From Catenulispora rubra (GTDB lineage Bacteria > Actinomycetota > Actinomycetes > Streptomycetales > Catenulisporaceae): a DNA stretch of 60,880 bases. The notes below the pieces were generated by a model. That model did no database searches and was not told the DNA's origin. It saw only the letters and a list, made by a program, of their open reading frames with translations. Both the position numbers and the translations under genes were made by a program. The DNA lies in contig NZ_JAACYW010000036.1 in NCBI RefSeq assembly GCF_015356825.1, positions 1 to 60,880 on the forward strand, written 5' to 3'. This document shows, in pieces, positions 42,141-50,543 of the stretch. Positions within the stretch are counted from its first letter, which is position 1. Every line of letters begins with the position of its first letter.

Positions 42141-43244
42141 ATGGACATCAAGACTCTGGTTCGTACGGCCGCGGCGTTGACAGCCGCCCTCGGGATCGTC
42201 GCCTCGGCCGCCGCGTGCGGGTCGTCGAAGAGCTCTGGTTCGACCGCCAAGGCCGCCGCCACCTCCGGTGACTCCGGGGGTTCGGCCGCCTCGACGCTGC
42301 GGCTGGGCTACTTCGCGAACGTCACACACGCCACGGCCGTGGTCGGCGTCGCGCACGGCGACTTCGCCAAGGCCCTGGGATCCACCAAGCTCTCCACGCA
42401 GATCTACAACGCGGGCCCGGCGGAGATGACCGCGGTGCTCGGCGGGCAGCTGGACGCCGCGTACGTCGGTCCGTCCTCGGCGCTGTCGGCCTTCGTGCAG
42501 TCGCACGGCGAGGCGCTGAAGATCGTGGCCGGCGCCACCGAGGGCGGCGCGGAGCTGGTCGTCAAGCCGGGCATCAACTCCGCCGCGGACCTCAAGGGCA
42601 AGACCCTGGCCACGCCGCAGAAGGGCAACACCCAGGACGTGGCGCTGCGCTACTGGCTCAAGCAGCAGGGCCTGACCGCCAACCCGGACGGCACCGGCGA
42701 CGTCTCGGTGGACCCGCAGGACAACGCGACCACCCTGGACCAGTTCAAGGCCGGGCACATCGACGGCGCGTGGCTGCCCGAGCCGTGGGCCTCGCGGCTG
42801 GTCACCGAGGCCGGTGCGAAGGTGCTCGTCGACGAGCAGAGCCTGTGGCCGAACGGCCAGTTCTCCACCACCACACTGGTGGTCGCGACCGGTTTCCTGG
42901 ACAAGCACCCGGACACCGTCAAGGCCCTGATCGACGGCCAGATAGCCGCCAACTCCTGGATCGAGTCGGACCCGACCGACGCGCAGAAGCTGGTGAACAG
43001 CGAGCTCAAGCGGCTCACCGGCAAGGCGCTGACGGACGCCGAGGTCCAGCGGTCCTTCAGTGAGCAGAAGGTCACCAACGACCCCGCCGCCTCGACGCTG
43101 CAGACCTCGCTGGACCACGCGGTCGCGGTGAAGCTGCTGAAGTCGACCGACCTGCACGGCATCTTCGACCTGTCGATCCTGAACGCCGAACTGGCCAAGA
43201 ACGGTCAGCCGGCGGTCTCCGACGCCGGATTGAGCAAGAAGTGA
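42141..43244 (+). CDS. Sulfonate/taurine-type ABC transporter substrate-binding lipoprotein 1
   Basis: The 367-residue protein has a lipoprotein signal (SAAACGSS) and an SsuA/TauA-like fold: LRLGYFANVTHATAVVGVAH, GGQLDAAYVGPSSALSAFVQ, GKTLATPQKGNTQDVALRYW and DGAWLPEPWASRLVTEAGA. It binds an organosulfur compound outside the membrane. It is preceded by leader peptide 1 and overlaps the permease gene (GTGA). GGGAG lies 10 nt before ATG 42141. Confidence 0.9.
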   Translation: MDIKTLVRTAAALTAALGIVASAAACGSSKSSGSTAKAAATSGDSGGSAASTLRLGYFANVTHATAVVGVAHGDFAKALGSTKLSTQIYNAGPAEMTAVLGGQLDAAYVGPSSALSAFVQSHGEALKIVAGATEGGAELVVKPGINSAADLKGKTLATPQKGNTQDVALRYWLKQQGLTANPDGTGDVSVDPQDNATTLDQFKAGHIDGAWLPEPWASRLVTEAGAKVLVDEQSLWPNGQFSTTTLVVATGFLDKHPDTVKALIDGQIAANSWIESDPTDAQKLVNSELKRLTGKALTDAEVQRSFSEQKVTNDPAASTLQTSLDHAVAVKLLKSTDLHGIFDLSILNAELAKNGQPAVSDAGLSKK

Positions 43245-44308
43245 CAGGCGCGCGGGAATCCGTTGAAGCTGTCGAGTCGGTAGAGGTCGTCGAGGCTGCT
43301 GAGGCCGCCGAGCTTGAGGGACCAGTCGAGCCGGAGGAACCTGTCGAGTCGGTCGAGGCCGAGGAGCGTCAGGAGTCTGAGGAACAGCAGGAACCTGTAG
43401 CTTCCGAAGAAGCTGAAACGCTCGAAGAGGCTCCGCAGGCCGAAGGGGTCGTCGAAGCCACCGACGCCCTGAAGGACGTCGAAGCCGGCCTGGACGCCCT
43501 GGAGACCTCCGCCGAGCGCGAGACCAGCAGGCTCGTATCCGTCTTCCGCGCCGTCTACCCGCCGCTGCTCGCCGTCGTCCTCATCATCGCCGTCTGGCAG
43601 GTGCTGTACGTCGCGAAGATCTGGCCGGACTGGAAGCTGCCCGGACCCTCGGAGGTCTTCACCTCCCTGAAGTCCACCTTCAGCAGCGGCGACGCCTGGC
43701 CGTCGGTCGGCCACAGCGCCGAGCACGGCGCGATCGGCTTCGCCGCCTCGGTGGCCATCGGCACGCCGCTGGGACTGCTGGTCGGCCGGTTCCGGCTGGT
43801 CCGGGCCGGCGTCGGCCCGATCCTGTCCGGGCTCCAGTCGCTGCCGTCGGTGGCCTGGGTACCCCCGGCGCTGATGTTCTTCGGCCCGCAGCCGGCGATG
43901 CTGTACGGCGTGGTGCTGCTCGGCGCCGTGCCGTCGATCGCGGTCGGGGTGGTGTCAGGGCTTGACCAGGTGCCGCCGCTGTACCTGCGGGTCGGCCGGA
44001 ACCTGGGAGCCCGGGGCCTGGCCTCGGTGCGCTACGTGCTGCTGCCCGCGGCGCTGCCCGGCTATCTGGCCGGGCTGCGGCAGGGGTGGGCGTTCGCGTG
44101 GCGGTCGCTGCTGGCCGCGGAGATCATCGTGCAGTCCGCGGATCTGGGGCACTCGCTCGGCTTCCTGCTGAAGAACGCCCAGGACTCCAACGACATGGCC
44201 GGCGCGTTCGCGGCGATCGTGCTGATCCTCGCGGTCGGCGTCGCGGTCAACCAGCTGCTGTTCGTGCCCTTGGAGCGCAGGGTTCTGCGATCGCGGGGAC
44301 TCGCGTGA
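43241..44308 (+). CDS. Sulfonate ABC transporter permease 1 with long acidic N-terminus
   Basis: The GTG start overlaps the binding-protein stop. The 355-residue protein begins with about 90 residues packed with Glu (VEAVESVEVVEAAEAAELEG, EEQQEPVASEEAETLEEAPQ). Then comes a BPD-type permease with five or six helices (VYPPLLAVVLIIAVWQVLYV, FAASVAIGTPLGLLVGRFRL, WAFAWRSLLAAEIIVQSADL) and the EAA-like loop GARGLASVRYVLLPAALPGY. The acidic tail is not part of the normal SsuC fold. No ATPase is coded in this operon, so it probably shares the SsuB of the next one. A strong terminator follows. Confidence 0.9.
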   Translation: MTGARESVEAVESVEVVEAAEAAELEGPVEPEEPVESVEAEERQESEEQQEPVASEEAETLEEAPQAEGVVEATDALKDVEAGLDALETSAERETSRLVSVFRAVYPPLLAVVLIIAVWQVLYVAKIWPDWKLPGPSEVFTSLKSTFSSGDAWPSVGHSAEHGAIGFAASVAIGTPLGLLVGRFRLVRAGVGPILSGLQSLPSVAWVPPALMFFGPQPAMLYGVVLLGAVPSIAVGVVSGLDQVPPLYLRVGRNLGARGLASVRYVLLPAALPGYLAGLRQGWAFAWRSLLAAEIIVQSADLGHSLGFLLKNAQDSNDMAGAFAAIVLILAVGVAVNQLLFVPLERRVLRSRGLA

Positions 44309-44329
44309 GCTGAATTCCGCCGCGACATT

Positions 44330-44374
44330 GTGTCGGGCCCCGATGTTTATTACATCGGGGCCCGACACTTTTTT
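44330..44374 (+). terminator. Rho-independent terminator after permease 1
   Basis: A perfect 17-bp stem (44330-44346 with 44352-44368, loop TTATT) is followed by six T residues. It is the most canonical terminator in the window. Confidence 0.93.
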
Positions 44375-44443
44375 GTGCTTGTCTCATGCGCTCTCGAATA
44401 CCAGGCATCGGACTTCCGGGATGCGAGACTGTTCGAACTTCCA

Positions 44444-44473
44444 TTGACGGGCGTGCAGTTCCACTGTCATTCT
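44444..44473 (+). promoter_or_regulatory. Promoter of leader peptide 2 (leaderless)
   Basis: TTGACG (44444-44449), 18-nt spacer, CATTCT (44468-44473). The -10 ends 6 nt before the leader ATG at 44480 and no ribosome-binding site intervenes. Confidence 0.6.
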
Positions 44474-44479
44474 CATGCT

Positions 44480-44563
44480 ATGCACCAGGGCCGACTTCTT
44501 GTGGCTCGCCGTCACGTCGATCTGCGACGGACCGCGAGCGCCATCTGTCCTGACCACCCGTAG
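44480..44563 (+). CDS. Cysteine-type leader peptide 2 upstream of the desulfurization operon
   Basis: The 27-residue ORF contains RLLVARRHVDLRRTASAICP, a very good match to the RRHVDL-type leader peptides found before actinomycete sulfur genes. A Cys codon TGT is codon 23, the same position as the first Cys in leader peptide 1. After the stop, ACCCG-N14-CGGGT is followed by TTTTCTTTT (44556-44588), a plausible attenuator. The operon start is 128 nt downstream, leaving room for an anti-terminator or a translational switch. Confidence 0.78.
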   Translation: MHQGRLLVARRHVDLRRTASAICPDHP

Positions 44564-44691
44564 CCAACGCTGCCCGGGTTTTTCTTTTCGGTTCGCGCCG
44601 CCGATCTGGCGCCCCCTTCGCATGTGTGCGTGTTCTGCTGAACTGCTTTAGCGCGCCGTTTTTCCCTCGCCCTTTTCCAAGGAGTTCCACC

Positions 44692-45351
44692 ATGCCCTCG
44701 ATCCTGGCTGTCTCCGGCAGCCCGTCACCGACCTCGCGCACGGTGTCGGCCGTCGACCACGCACTCACCTGGCTGGCGGACCGCGGCCATCGGACCGCTC
44801 ACCTGGCGGTCCGCGACCTGCCGGCGGCCGAGCTGCTGGCCGGCGTGCGCAACACCGTGGCCGTGCAGGAGGCCTTCGAGGCCGTCGCCAACGCCGACGG
44901 CGTCATCGTGGCCACGCCGGTCTACAAGGCCGCCTACACCGGCCTGCTCAAGGCGTTCCTCGACCTGCTGCCGGAGAACGCGCTGGCCGGCAAGGTGGTC
45001 CTGCCGCTGGCCACCGGCGGTACGGTCGGGCACCTGCTGGCGATCGACTACGCGCTGCGTCCCGTGCTCACCGCGCTCGGTGCCGACCACGTGCTGCCGG
45101 GCCGGTTCCTGCTGGACATCGACATCGCCCGGAGTGAGGCCGAAGGCGTGTTCCTCGCCCCGCAGACCGAGAAGCGTCTGGTCGAGACGCTGGAGCGGTT
45201 CTCCGGGGCGCTGGACCTGCGCGGGATCGGTTTCTCGGCGGCGCTGCCGCAGGCCGGGACGCAGACCGGGCCACACACCGGTTCGCAGGCCGACACCGCG
45301 ACCGGCGATCTGATCCTGGCCAACGGCGCGTCCGCGGCGGTCGGACGATGA
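44692..45351 (+). CDS. NAD(P)H-dependent FMN reductase (SsuE/MsuE type)
   Basis: ATG 44692 has AAGGAG upstream. The 219-residue flavodoxin-fold protein has ILAVSGSPSPTSRTVSAVDH near the start (phosphate-binding loop), then ADGVIVATPVYKAAYTGLLK and LPLATGGTVGHLLAIDYALR. It should supply reduced flavin to the downstream monooxygenase. It is the first gene of the second sulfur operon and overlaps the next gene (ATGA). Confidence 0.92.
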   Translation: MPSILAVSGSPSPTSRTVSAVDHALTWLADRGHRTAHLAVRDLPAAELLAGVRNTVAVQEAFEAVANADGVIVATPVYKAAYTGLLKAFLDLLPENALAGKVVLPLATGGTVGHLLAIDYALRPVLTALGADHVLPGRFLLDIDIARSEAEGVFLAPQTEKRLVETLERFSGALDLRGIGFSAALPQAGTQTGPHTGSQADTATGDLILANGASAAVGR

Positions 45352-46376
45352 GCGTCCTGAGCACGGTCCCGTACTCCAGACGCGGCTTCCTCGGCCTGGT
45401 CGGGACCGCCGCCCTGGCCGCCGGGTGCAGCTCGGCATCCGGCGGTTCGGCCAAGAAGACCACCAAACTGCGCTACCAGGGCTCGGCGGGTTCCGTCACC
45501 CCGCCCGAACTGGCCGCGGACCTGGGGTATCTGGGCTCTGTCACGCTGGACTGGGTCGGCAACACGATCAGCGGGCCGCAGGACATCCAGTCCGCCGCCA
45601 CCGGCCAGACCGACTTCGGCGGCGCCTTCAACGGCGCGGTTGCCAAGCTGCACGCCGCCGGCGCGCCGATCACCGCCGTCATCAGCTACTACGGCGTGGA
45701 CCAGTACTCGTACAACGGCTTCTACACGCTGGCCGGAAGCCCGATCGCCGGCGCGTCCGACCTGTTCGGCAAGAAGATCGGGATGAACACCCTCGGCGCG
45801 CACGACGAGGCGATCCTGGACATCTACCTGGGCCGCAACGGCGTCACCGAGACGGACGCGAAGAAGGTCGAGCCGCTGGTGGTGCCGCCGGTGAACACCG
45901 AGCAGTCGCTGCGCGCGCACCAGATCGACGTCGCCGTGCTCGGCGGCATCCTGCGCGACAAGGCGCTGGCCGACGGCGGCGTGAAACCGCTGTTCACCGA
46001 CTTCGACCTGCTCGGCTCGTTCAGCGCCGGGACCTACGTGTTCCGCAACGACTTCCTGGCGAAGAACCCCGACACCGTGCGCGCGTTCACCTCCGGCGTC
46101 GGCAAGGCGATCGAGTGGGCCCGCAGCACGCCGCGCGCGGAGGTCGTCGACCGCTTCACGAAGATCATCAAGGCCCGCGGCCGGAACGAGGACGCCTCGG
46201 CGCTGAAGTACTTCAAATCCTTCGGCATCGCCGGGACCGGCGGCGTCATCGCCGAGAAGGAGTTCACCACCTGGATCAGCTGGCTCGAAGGACAGGGCCA
46301 GATCCCCCAGGGCAAGGTCAAGGCCGCCGACGTCTACACCAACAAGTACAACTCCTTCGCGAACGGGGGCAGTTGA
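45348..46376 (+). CDS. Sulfonate-type ABC transporter substrate-binding protein 2
   Basis: The 342-residue protein has a Tat-like lipoprotein signal (YSRRGFLGLVGTAALAAGCS) and an NMT1/SsuA-like fold: LAADLGYLGSVTLDWVGNTI, QDIQSAATGQTDFGGAFNGA and SFSAGTYVFRNDFLAKNPDT. It differs clearly from binding protein 1, so the two systems probably bind different sulfur compounds. It is translationally coupled to the FMN reductase. Confidence 0.88.
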   Translation: MSVLSTVPYSRRGFLGLVGTAALAAGCSSASGGSAKKTTKLRYQGSAGSVTPPELAADLGYLGSVTLDWVGNTISGPQDIQSAATGQTDFGGAFNGAVAKLHAAGAPITAVISYYGVDQYSYNGFYTLAGSPIAGASDLFGKKIGMNTLGAHDEAILDIYLGRNGVTETDAKKVEPLVVPPVNTEQSLRAHQIDVAVLGGILRDKALADGGVKPLFTDFDLLGSFSAGTYVFRNDFLAKNPDTVRAFTSGVGKAIEWARSTPRAEVVDRFTKIIKARGRNEDASALKYFKSFGIAGTGGVIAEKEFTTWISWLEGQGQIPQGKVKAADVYTNKYNSFANGGS

Positions 46377-46377
46377 G

Positions 46378-47223
46378 ATGGCCGCGAACGGCACCACGCT
46401 CACCGTGGTCGACGCCGTGCAGAAGATCCGCATCGACGGCGTCACCAAGACCTTCGCCGTCCGCGACGGTGCCACGTTCACCGCGCTGGACGACGTCACG
46501 CTGACCGTCGCGCCGGGGGAGTTCCTGGTCGTGGTCGGCCCGAGCGGCTGCGGGAAGTCGACGCTGCTGGACCTCATCAGCGGCCTGACGAAGCCCAGCA
46601 GCGGCCGGATCCTGCTGGACGGCAAGGCCGTGACCGGCCCCGCGCTGGACCGGGGCATCGTCTTCCAGCAGTACGCGCTGCTGCCGTGGCGCACCGCGCA
46701 GCGCAACGTCGAGTTCGCCCTGGAGGCCCAGCCGCGCCTGGACCGGCTGAACCGCAAGGGCCGCGCCGAACGGGCCCGTGAATACCTCGACCTGGTCGGG
46801 CTGTCAGGGTTCGAAGACCGCTATCCGCATGAGCTGTCCGGCGGCATGCGCCAGCGCGTGGCCATCGCCCGGGCGCTGGTCGCCGATCCGGCGGTGCTGC
46901 TGATGGACGAGCCCTTCGCGGCCCTGGACGCCCAGACGCGTGACGGGCTCCAGGAGGAGCTGCTGCGCATCTGGCACAAGACCGGCACCACGATCGTGTT
47001 CATCACGCACGGCATCGACGAGGCGGTCTATCTCGGGCAGCGGGTCGCGGTGATGACCTCGCGGCCGGGCCGCATCAAGCAGATCGTGGACGTGCGGCTC
47101 GGCGACCGGCAGGCCGAGGACGACGTGCGCTCCAGCCCGGAGTTCGCCGCCTACCGGCACCGGGTGTGGAGCCTGCTACGCGAAGAGGTCACCGCGGTGA
47201 GGGAGGTTGTTTCCGTTGGCTGA
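46378..47223 (+). CDS. Sulfonate ABC transporter ATPase (SsuB type)
   Basis: The 281-residue ATPase has Walker A GPSGCGKST, the Q-loop region IVFQQYALLPWRTAQRNVEF, signature ELSGGMRQRVAIARALVADP, and Walker B LLMDEPFAALDAQTRD. The pattern matches the SsuB/TauB group. It is the only ATPase for two permease/binding-protein sets in the cluster. The start is 1 nt after the previous stop. Confidence 0.92.
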   Translation: MAANGTTLTVVDAVQKIRIDGVTKTFAVRDGATFTALDDVTLTVAPGEFLVVVGPSGCGKSTLLDLISGLTKPSSGRILLDGKAVTGPALDRGIVFQQYALLPWRTAQRNVEFALEAQPRLDRLNRKGRAERAREYLDLVGLSGFEDRYPHELSGGMRQRVAIARALVADPAVLLMDEPFAALDAQTRDGLQEELLRIWHKTGTTIVFITHGIDEAVYLGQRVAVMTSRPGRIKQIVDVRLGDRQAEDDVRSSPEFAAYRHRVWSLLREEVTAVREVVSVG

Positions 47224-48052
47224 GATCCCGTTCGCGCCGACGGTCCAGCTGCTGAAGCGGACCGTCCCGACGCCGGTCGCGCGGGTGGCCGGGGCCCTGA
47301 CGACGGTCGGCAAACGCACCGTCGCGATCGCCGCGTTCCTCGTGCTGTGGGAGGTCGCGCCGCGCGTCGGCCTGGTGGACCGCACGTTCCTGGTGCCGTT
47401 CTCCGAAGCCGTCAAAGCCCTGATCGAGCTCGCGAAGGACGGCCAGCTCTGGGACAACACCCGGGCCAGCCTGGTGCGCTCGCTGTCCGGCTTCCTCATC
47501 GCGATCGGCGTGGGGGTGCCGTTGGGCCTGCTGATCGGCTGGTACAAGCCGGTCGCGGAGATCCTGGGGCCGCTGCTGGAGCTGTTCCGCAACACCGCGG
47601 CGCTGGCGCTGCTGCCGGTGTTCATCCTGCTGCTGGGCATCGGCGAGACCTCGAAGATCGCCATCGTCGTCTATGCCTGCACCTGGCCGATCCTGCTGAA
47701 CACGATCAGCGGCGTCCGGACCGTCGATCCGGTCCTGATCAAGTCGGCGCGGTCGATGAGCCTGCCGGCGCACCGGCTGTTCGCCAAGGTGATCCTGCCG
47801 GCCTCGCTGCCGACCGTGTTCACCGGCATCCGGCTGGCCGGCGCCTCCTCGATCCTGGTGCTGGTGGCCGCCGAGATGGTGGGCGCCAAGGCGGGCCTGG
47901 GCTACCTGGTCAACGCCTCCCAGCAGAACTTCGCCATCCCCGACATGTACGCCGCGATCATCGCCATCTCGGTGATCGGGCTGGTCTTCAACCACCTGCT
48001 CGTGCTGCTGGAGCGGCGGCTGACCCGCTGGCGTCCGGCGGCAGGACTCTGA
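47216..48052 (+). CDS. Sulfonate ABC transporter permease 2 (SsuC type)
   Basis: TTG 47216 has GGGAGG 9 nt upstream; the TTG at 47207 directly touches it and is rejected. The 278-residue permease has about six helices and the segments GFLIAIGVGVPLGLLIGWYK, MSLPAHRLFAKVILPASLPT (EAA loop) and LGYLVNASQQNFAIPDMYAA. It overlaps the ATPase gene by 8 nt. It carries the substrate delivered by binding protein 2. Confidence 0.91.
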   Translation: MAEIPFAPTVQLLKRTVPTPVARVAGALTTVGKRTVAIAAFLVLWEVAPRVGLVDRTFLVPFSEAVKALIELAKDGQLWDNTRASLVRSLSGFLIAIGVGVPLGLLIGWYKPVAEILGPLLELFRNTAALALLPVFILLLGIGETSKIAIVVYACTWPILLNTISGVRTVDPVLIKSARSMSLPAHRLFAKVILPASLPTVFTGIRLAGASSILVLVAAEMVGAKAGLGYLVNASQQNFAIPDMYAAIIAISVIGLVFNHLLVLLERRLTRWRPAAGL

Positions 48053-48079
48053 TTTCCGCACTCTGAGGGGCCATCCGAC

Positions 48080-49438
48080 ATGAGCACCGACCGACGACAA
48101 CTCCACCTGAACGCCTTCCTCATGGCGCCCGGGCACCACGACGCGGCCTGGCGGCACCCGGCCAGCCAGCCGCACCGCGTCACCGACATCACCTACTTCC
48201 AGCAGCTCGCGCAGACCGCCGAGCGCGGCAAGTTCGACTCGATCTTCTTCGCCGACGGACTCGCGCTGTGGGGCGGCCGGGCCGGGGCCAACGTGACCGG
48301 CGGCCTGGAGCCGCTGACGGTGCTGCCGGCGATCGCCGTGGCCACCCAACACATCGGCCTGATCGCCACCGCCTCGACCACCTTCAACGAGCCGTTCCAC
48401 CTGGCGCGGCGGTTCTCCTCGCTGGACCACGTCTCGGGCGGCCGGGCCGGCTGGAACATCGTCACGTCCGGGACGGTGAACGAGGCCAACAACTTCAACC
48501 TGGACGAGCACCTCGACCACGCGGTGCGCTACGAGCGCGCGGCGGAGTTCCTGGAGGTCGCCACGCGGCTGTGGGACAGCTGGGCCGACGACGCGGTGGT
48601 GCTGGACAAGGCGGCCGGGGTGTATGCGGACCCTGATCGGCTGCGCGAGATCGAGCACGCCGGCGAGTTCTTCAAGGTGCGCGGACCGCTCAACGTCCAG
48701 CGCTCGCCGCAGGGCTGGCCGCTGCTGGTGCAGGCCGGATCCTCCGAGGACGGCAAGGACTTCGCCGCGCGATACGCCGAGGCGGTGTTCACCGCGCAGC
48801 AGACCCTGGCCGAGGCGCGGCGGTTCGCGGCGGACGTCAAGGCCCGCGCCGCCGCCCACGGCCGGGTCGGGCTGCCGGTGATCCTGCCGGGGATCTGCCC
48901 GATCATCGGGGCCACCGAGGCCGAGGCGCTGGCGCTGGAGGACGAGCTTACCGAGCTCCAGGTCATCGACTACGGACTGGGTCAGCTCTCGACCATGCTG
49001 AACGTCGACCTGGCCGGCTACCGCCTGGACGAGCCGCTGCCGGAGGAGGTCCTGCCGACCGAGGAGCAGGTCAACGGCAACAAGAGCCGGTTCACGCTGG
49101 TCGCCGAGCTGGTGCGGGCCGAGCGGCTGACGATCCGGCAGATCATCGCGCGGCTTGGCGGCGGCCGGGGGCACCGGGTCGTGGCCGGTGCGCCGGAGCA
49201 GATCGCCGACGCGCTGGAGTCGTGGTTCCGGGCCGGGGCCGCCGACGGGTTCAACATCATGCCGCCGATCCTGCCGACCGGGCTGGAGGACTTCGTCGAC
49301 CACGTCGTGCCCGTGCTCCAGCGCCGGGGGCTGTTCCGCACCGAGTACACCGGCACCACCTTGCGTGACCACTACGGGTTGTCGCGTCCGGCCGATCACT
49401 TCTCCCAGCCGCTGCTCGCTTCCGCGTCGCAGTACTGA
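48080..49438 (+). CDS. FMN-dependent monooxygenase of the NtaA/SnaA/DszA family
   Basis: The 452-residue luciferase-like protein has LHLNAFLMAPGHHDAAWRHP, FDSIFFADGLALWGG, ATASTTFNEPFHLARRFSSL, DHVSGGRAGWNIVTS and VRGPLNVQRSPQGWPLLVQA. These are hallmarks of the DszA/NtaA/SnaA group that oxidize sulfones, sulfonates or chelators with FMNH2 and oxygen. The co-transcribed FMN reductase and transporters point to release of sulfite from an organosulfur compound. The exact substrate cannot be read. Confidence 0.92.
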   Translation: MSTDRRQLHLNAFLMAPGHHDAAWRHPASQPHRVTDITYFQQLAQTAERGKFDSIFFADGLALWGGRAGANVTGGLEPLTVLPAIAVATQHIGLIATASTTFNEPFHLARRFSSLDHVSGGRAGWNIVTSGTVNEANNFNLDEHLDHAVRYERAAEFLEVATRLWDSWADDAVVLDKAAGVYADPDRLREIEHAGEFFKVRGPLNVQRSPQGWPLLVQAGSSEDGKDFAARYAEAVFTAQQTLAEARRFAADVKARAAAHGRVGLPVILPGICPIIGATEAEALALEDELTELQVIDYGLGQLSTMLNVDLAGYRLDEPLPEEVLPTEEQVNGNKSRFTLVAELVRAERLTIRQIIARLGGGRGHRVVAGAPEQIADALESWFRAGAADGFNIMPPILPTGLEDFVDHVVPVLQRRGLFRTEYTGTTLRDHYGLSRPADHFSQPLLASASQY

Positions 49439-49440
49439 TT

Positions 49441-49488
49441 CGCACTCTGATTCGCGCTCTGTTCCGCGCTCTGTTCCGCGCTCTGTGA
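49441..49488 (+). repeat. Four tandem 12-nt repeats between monooxygenase and dioxygenase genes
   Basis: Units close to CGCGCTCTGTTC repeat four times; the two inner copies are identical. They fill the 64-bp spacer of the operon. Confidence 0.85.
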
Positions 49489-49502
49489 AAGGACGATCCT
49501 CG

Positions 49503-50423
49503 ATGACATCCACACCCACCCCGACCGACTTCGACATCCGGCGCATCGGCGGCCGGATCGGCGCCGAGATCACCGGCGTCGACCTGTCCGGCGAGATCCC
49601 CGAGGGGATCCTGAAGGAGATCAAGGCCGCGCTGCTGGAGCACAAGGCCCTGGTGTTCCGCGGCCAGGACCTGGACGACGAGGGGCAGCTGCGGTTCGCC
49701 TCGCTGTTCGGGCCGCTGACCAGCGCGCACCCGACCGTTCCGGGCATCGCCGAGCAGCCGCAGATCCTGCCCGTGGACAGCGAGCGCGGGGCGGCGAACG
49801 TGTGGCACACCGACGTCTCGTTCGTGCAGTCGCCGCCGAAGGCCTCGACGCTGCGGGGGATCGTCATCCCGCCGTACGGTGGCAACACCCTGATCGCCAA
49901 CACCGGCGCGGCGTATCGCGACCTGCCGAAGCCGCTGCGGGATCTGGCCGACACGCTGTGGGCCGTGCACACCAACGACTACGATTACGCGGGCCCGAGC
50001 CCGAAGGCGGACGACGAGAAGCGCCAGCAGTACCGGGACGTGTTCGTCTCCACGAAGTACCGGACGGCGCATCCGGTGGTGCGCGTGCACCCGGAGACCG
50101 GCGAGCGCGGGCTGTTCATCGGGGCGTTCGCGCAGACCGTCGAGGGCTTGAGCACCACGGAGTCGAAGGACGTGCTGCGGCTGCTTCAGGCGTACGTCAC
50201 GCGTCCGGAGAACGTGCTGCGGGTGCAGTGGAACCCGGGCGACGTGGTCGTGTTCGACAACCGGATCACGCAGCACTACGCGCCGGACGACTACGACACG
50301 CTGCCCCGGCGGCTGAACCGCGTCACCATCGCGGGCGACGTGCCGATCGGGATCGACGGTGCGGCCAGCCGGATCCTCGAAGGGGACGAGGCGGCTCACT
50401 ACACTCCGGCGGCTGCTTCCTGA
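49503..50423 (+). CDS. TauD/TfdA-family Fe(II)/2-oxoglutarate dioxygenase
   Basis: The 306-residue protein has GRIGAEITGVDLSGEI near the start, the metal-binding WHTDVSFVQSPPKAS, the distal His in RITQHYAPDDYD and the 2-oxoglutarate Arg in RRLNRVTIAGDVP. Taurine and alkylsulfonate dioxygenases share this layout. It provides a second desulfurization route in the same operon, hydroxylating the carbon next to the sulfonate so that sulfite is released. Confidence 0.92.
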   Translation: MTSTPTPTDFDIRRIGGRIGAEITGVDLSGEIPEGILKEIKAALLEHKALVFRGQDLDDEGQLRFASLFGPLTSAHPTVPGIAEQPQILPVDSERGAANVWHTDVSFVQSPPKASTLRGIVIPPYGGNTLIANTGAAYRDLPKPLRDLADTLWAVHTNDYDYAGPSPKADDEKRQQYRDVFVSTKYRTAHPVVRVHPETGERGLFIGAFAQTVEGLSTTESKDVLRLLQAYVTRPENVLRVQWNPGDVVVFDNRITQHYAPDDYDTLPRRLNRVTIAGDVPIGIDGAASRILEGDEAAHYTPAAAS

Positions 50424-50456
50424 GCCGGTTGCCGGAGTGCTGAGGTCCTGAGTGTG

Positions 50457-50488
50457 GCCGGCCGGCGTTTGGGAGGGCGCCGGCCGGC
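50457..50488 (+). terminator. Terminator of the desulfurization operon
   Basis: GCCGGCCGGCG (50457-50467) and CGCCGGCCGGC (50478-50488) form a perfect 11-bp stem 34 bp after the dioxygenase stop. Confidence 0.75.
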
Positions 50489-50543
50489 TGCTTGCTGCTC
50501 AGTGCTGCTCAGCCCGCCTCGGTTCGGTTCGGCTCGGGTCAGC

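Noticed and set aside
47189..49975. Leftward ORF of 928 residues across permease, monooxygenase and dioxygenase genes
   Set aside because: It has the composition of a GC-rich antisense shadow (Arg/Gln/His/Asp-rich), and the opposite strand holds clear enzyme families over its full length.
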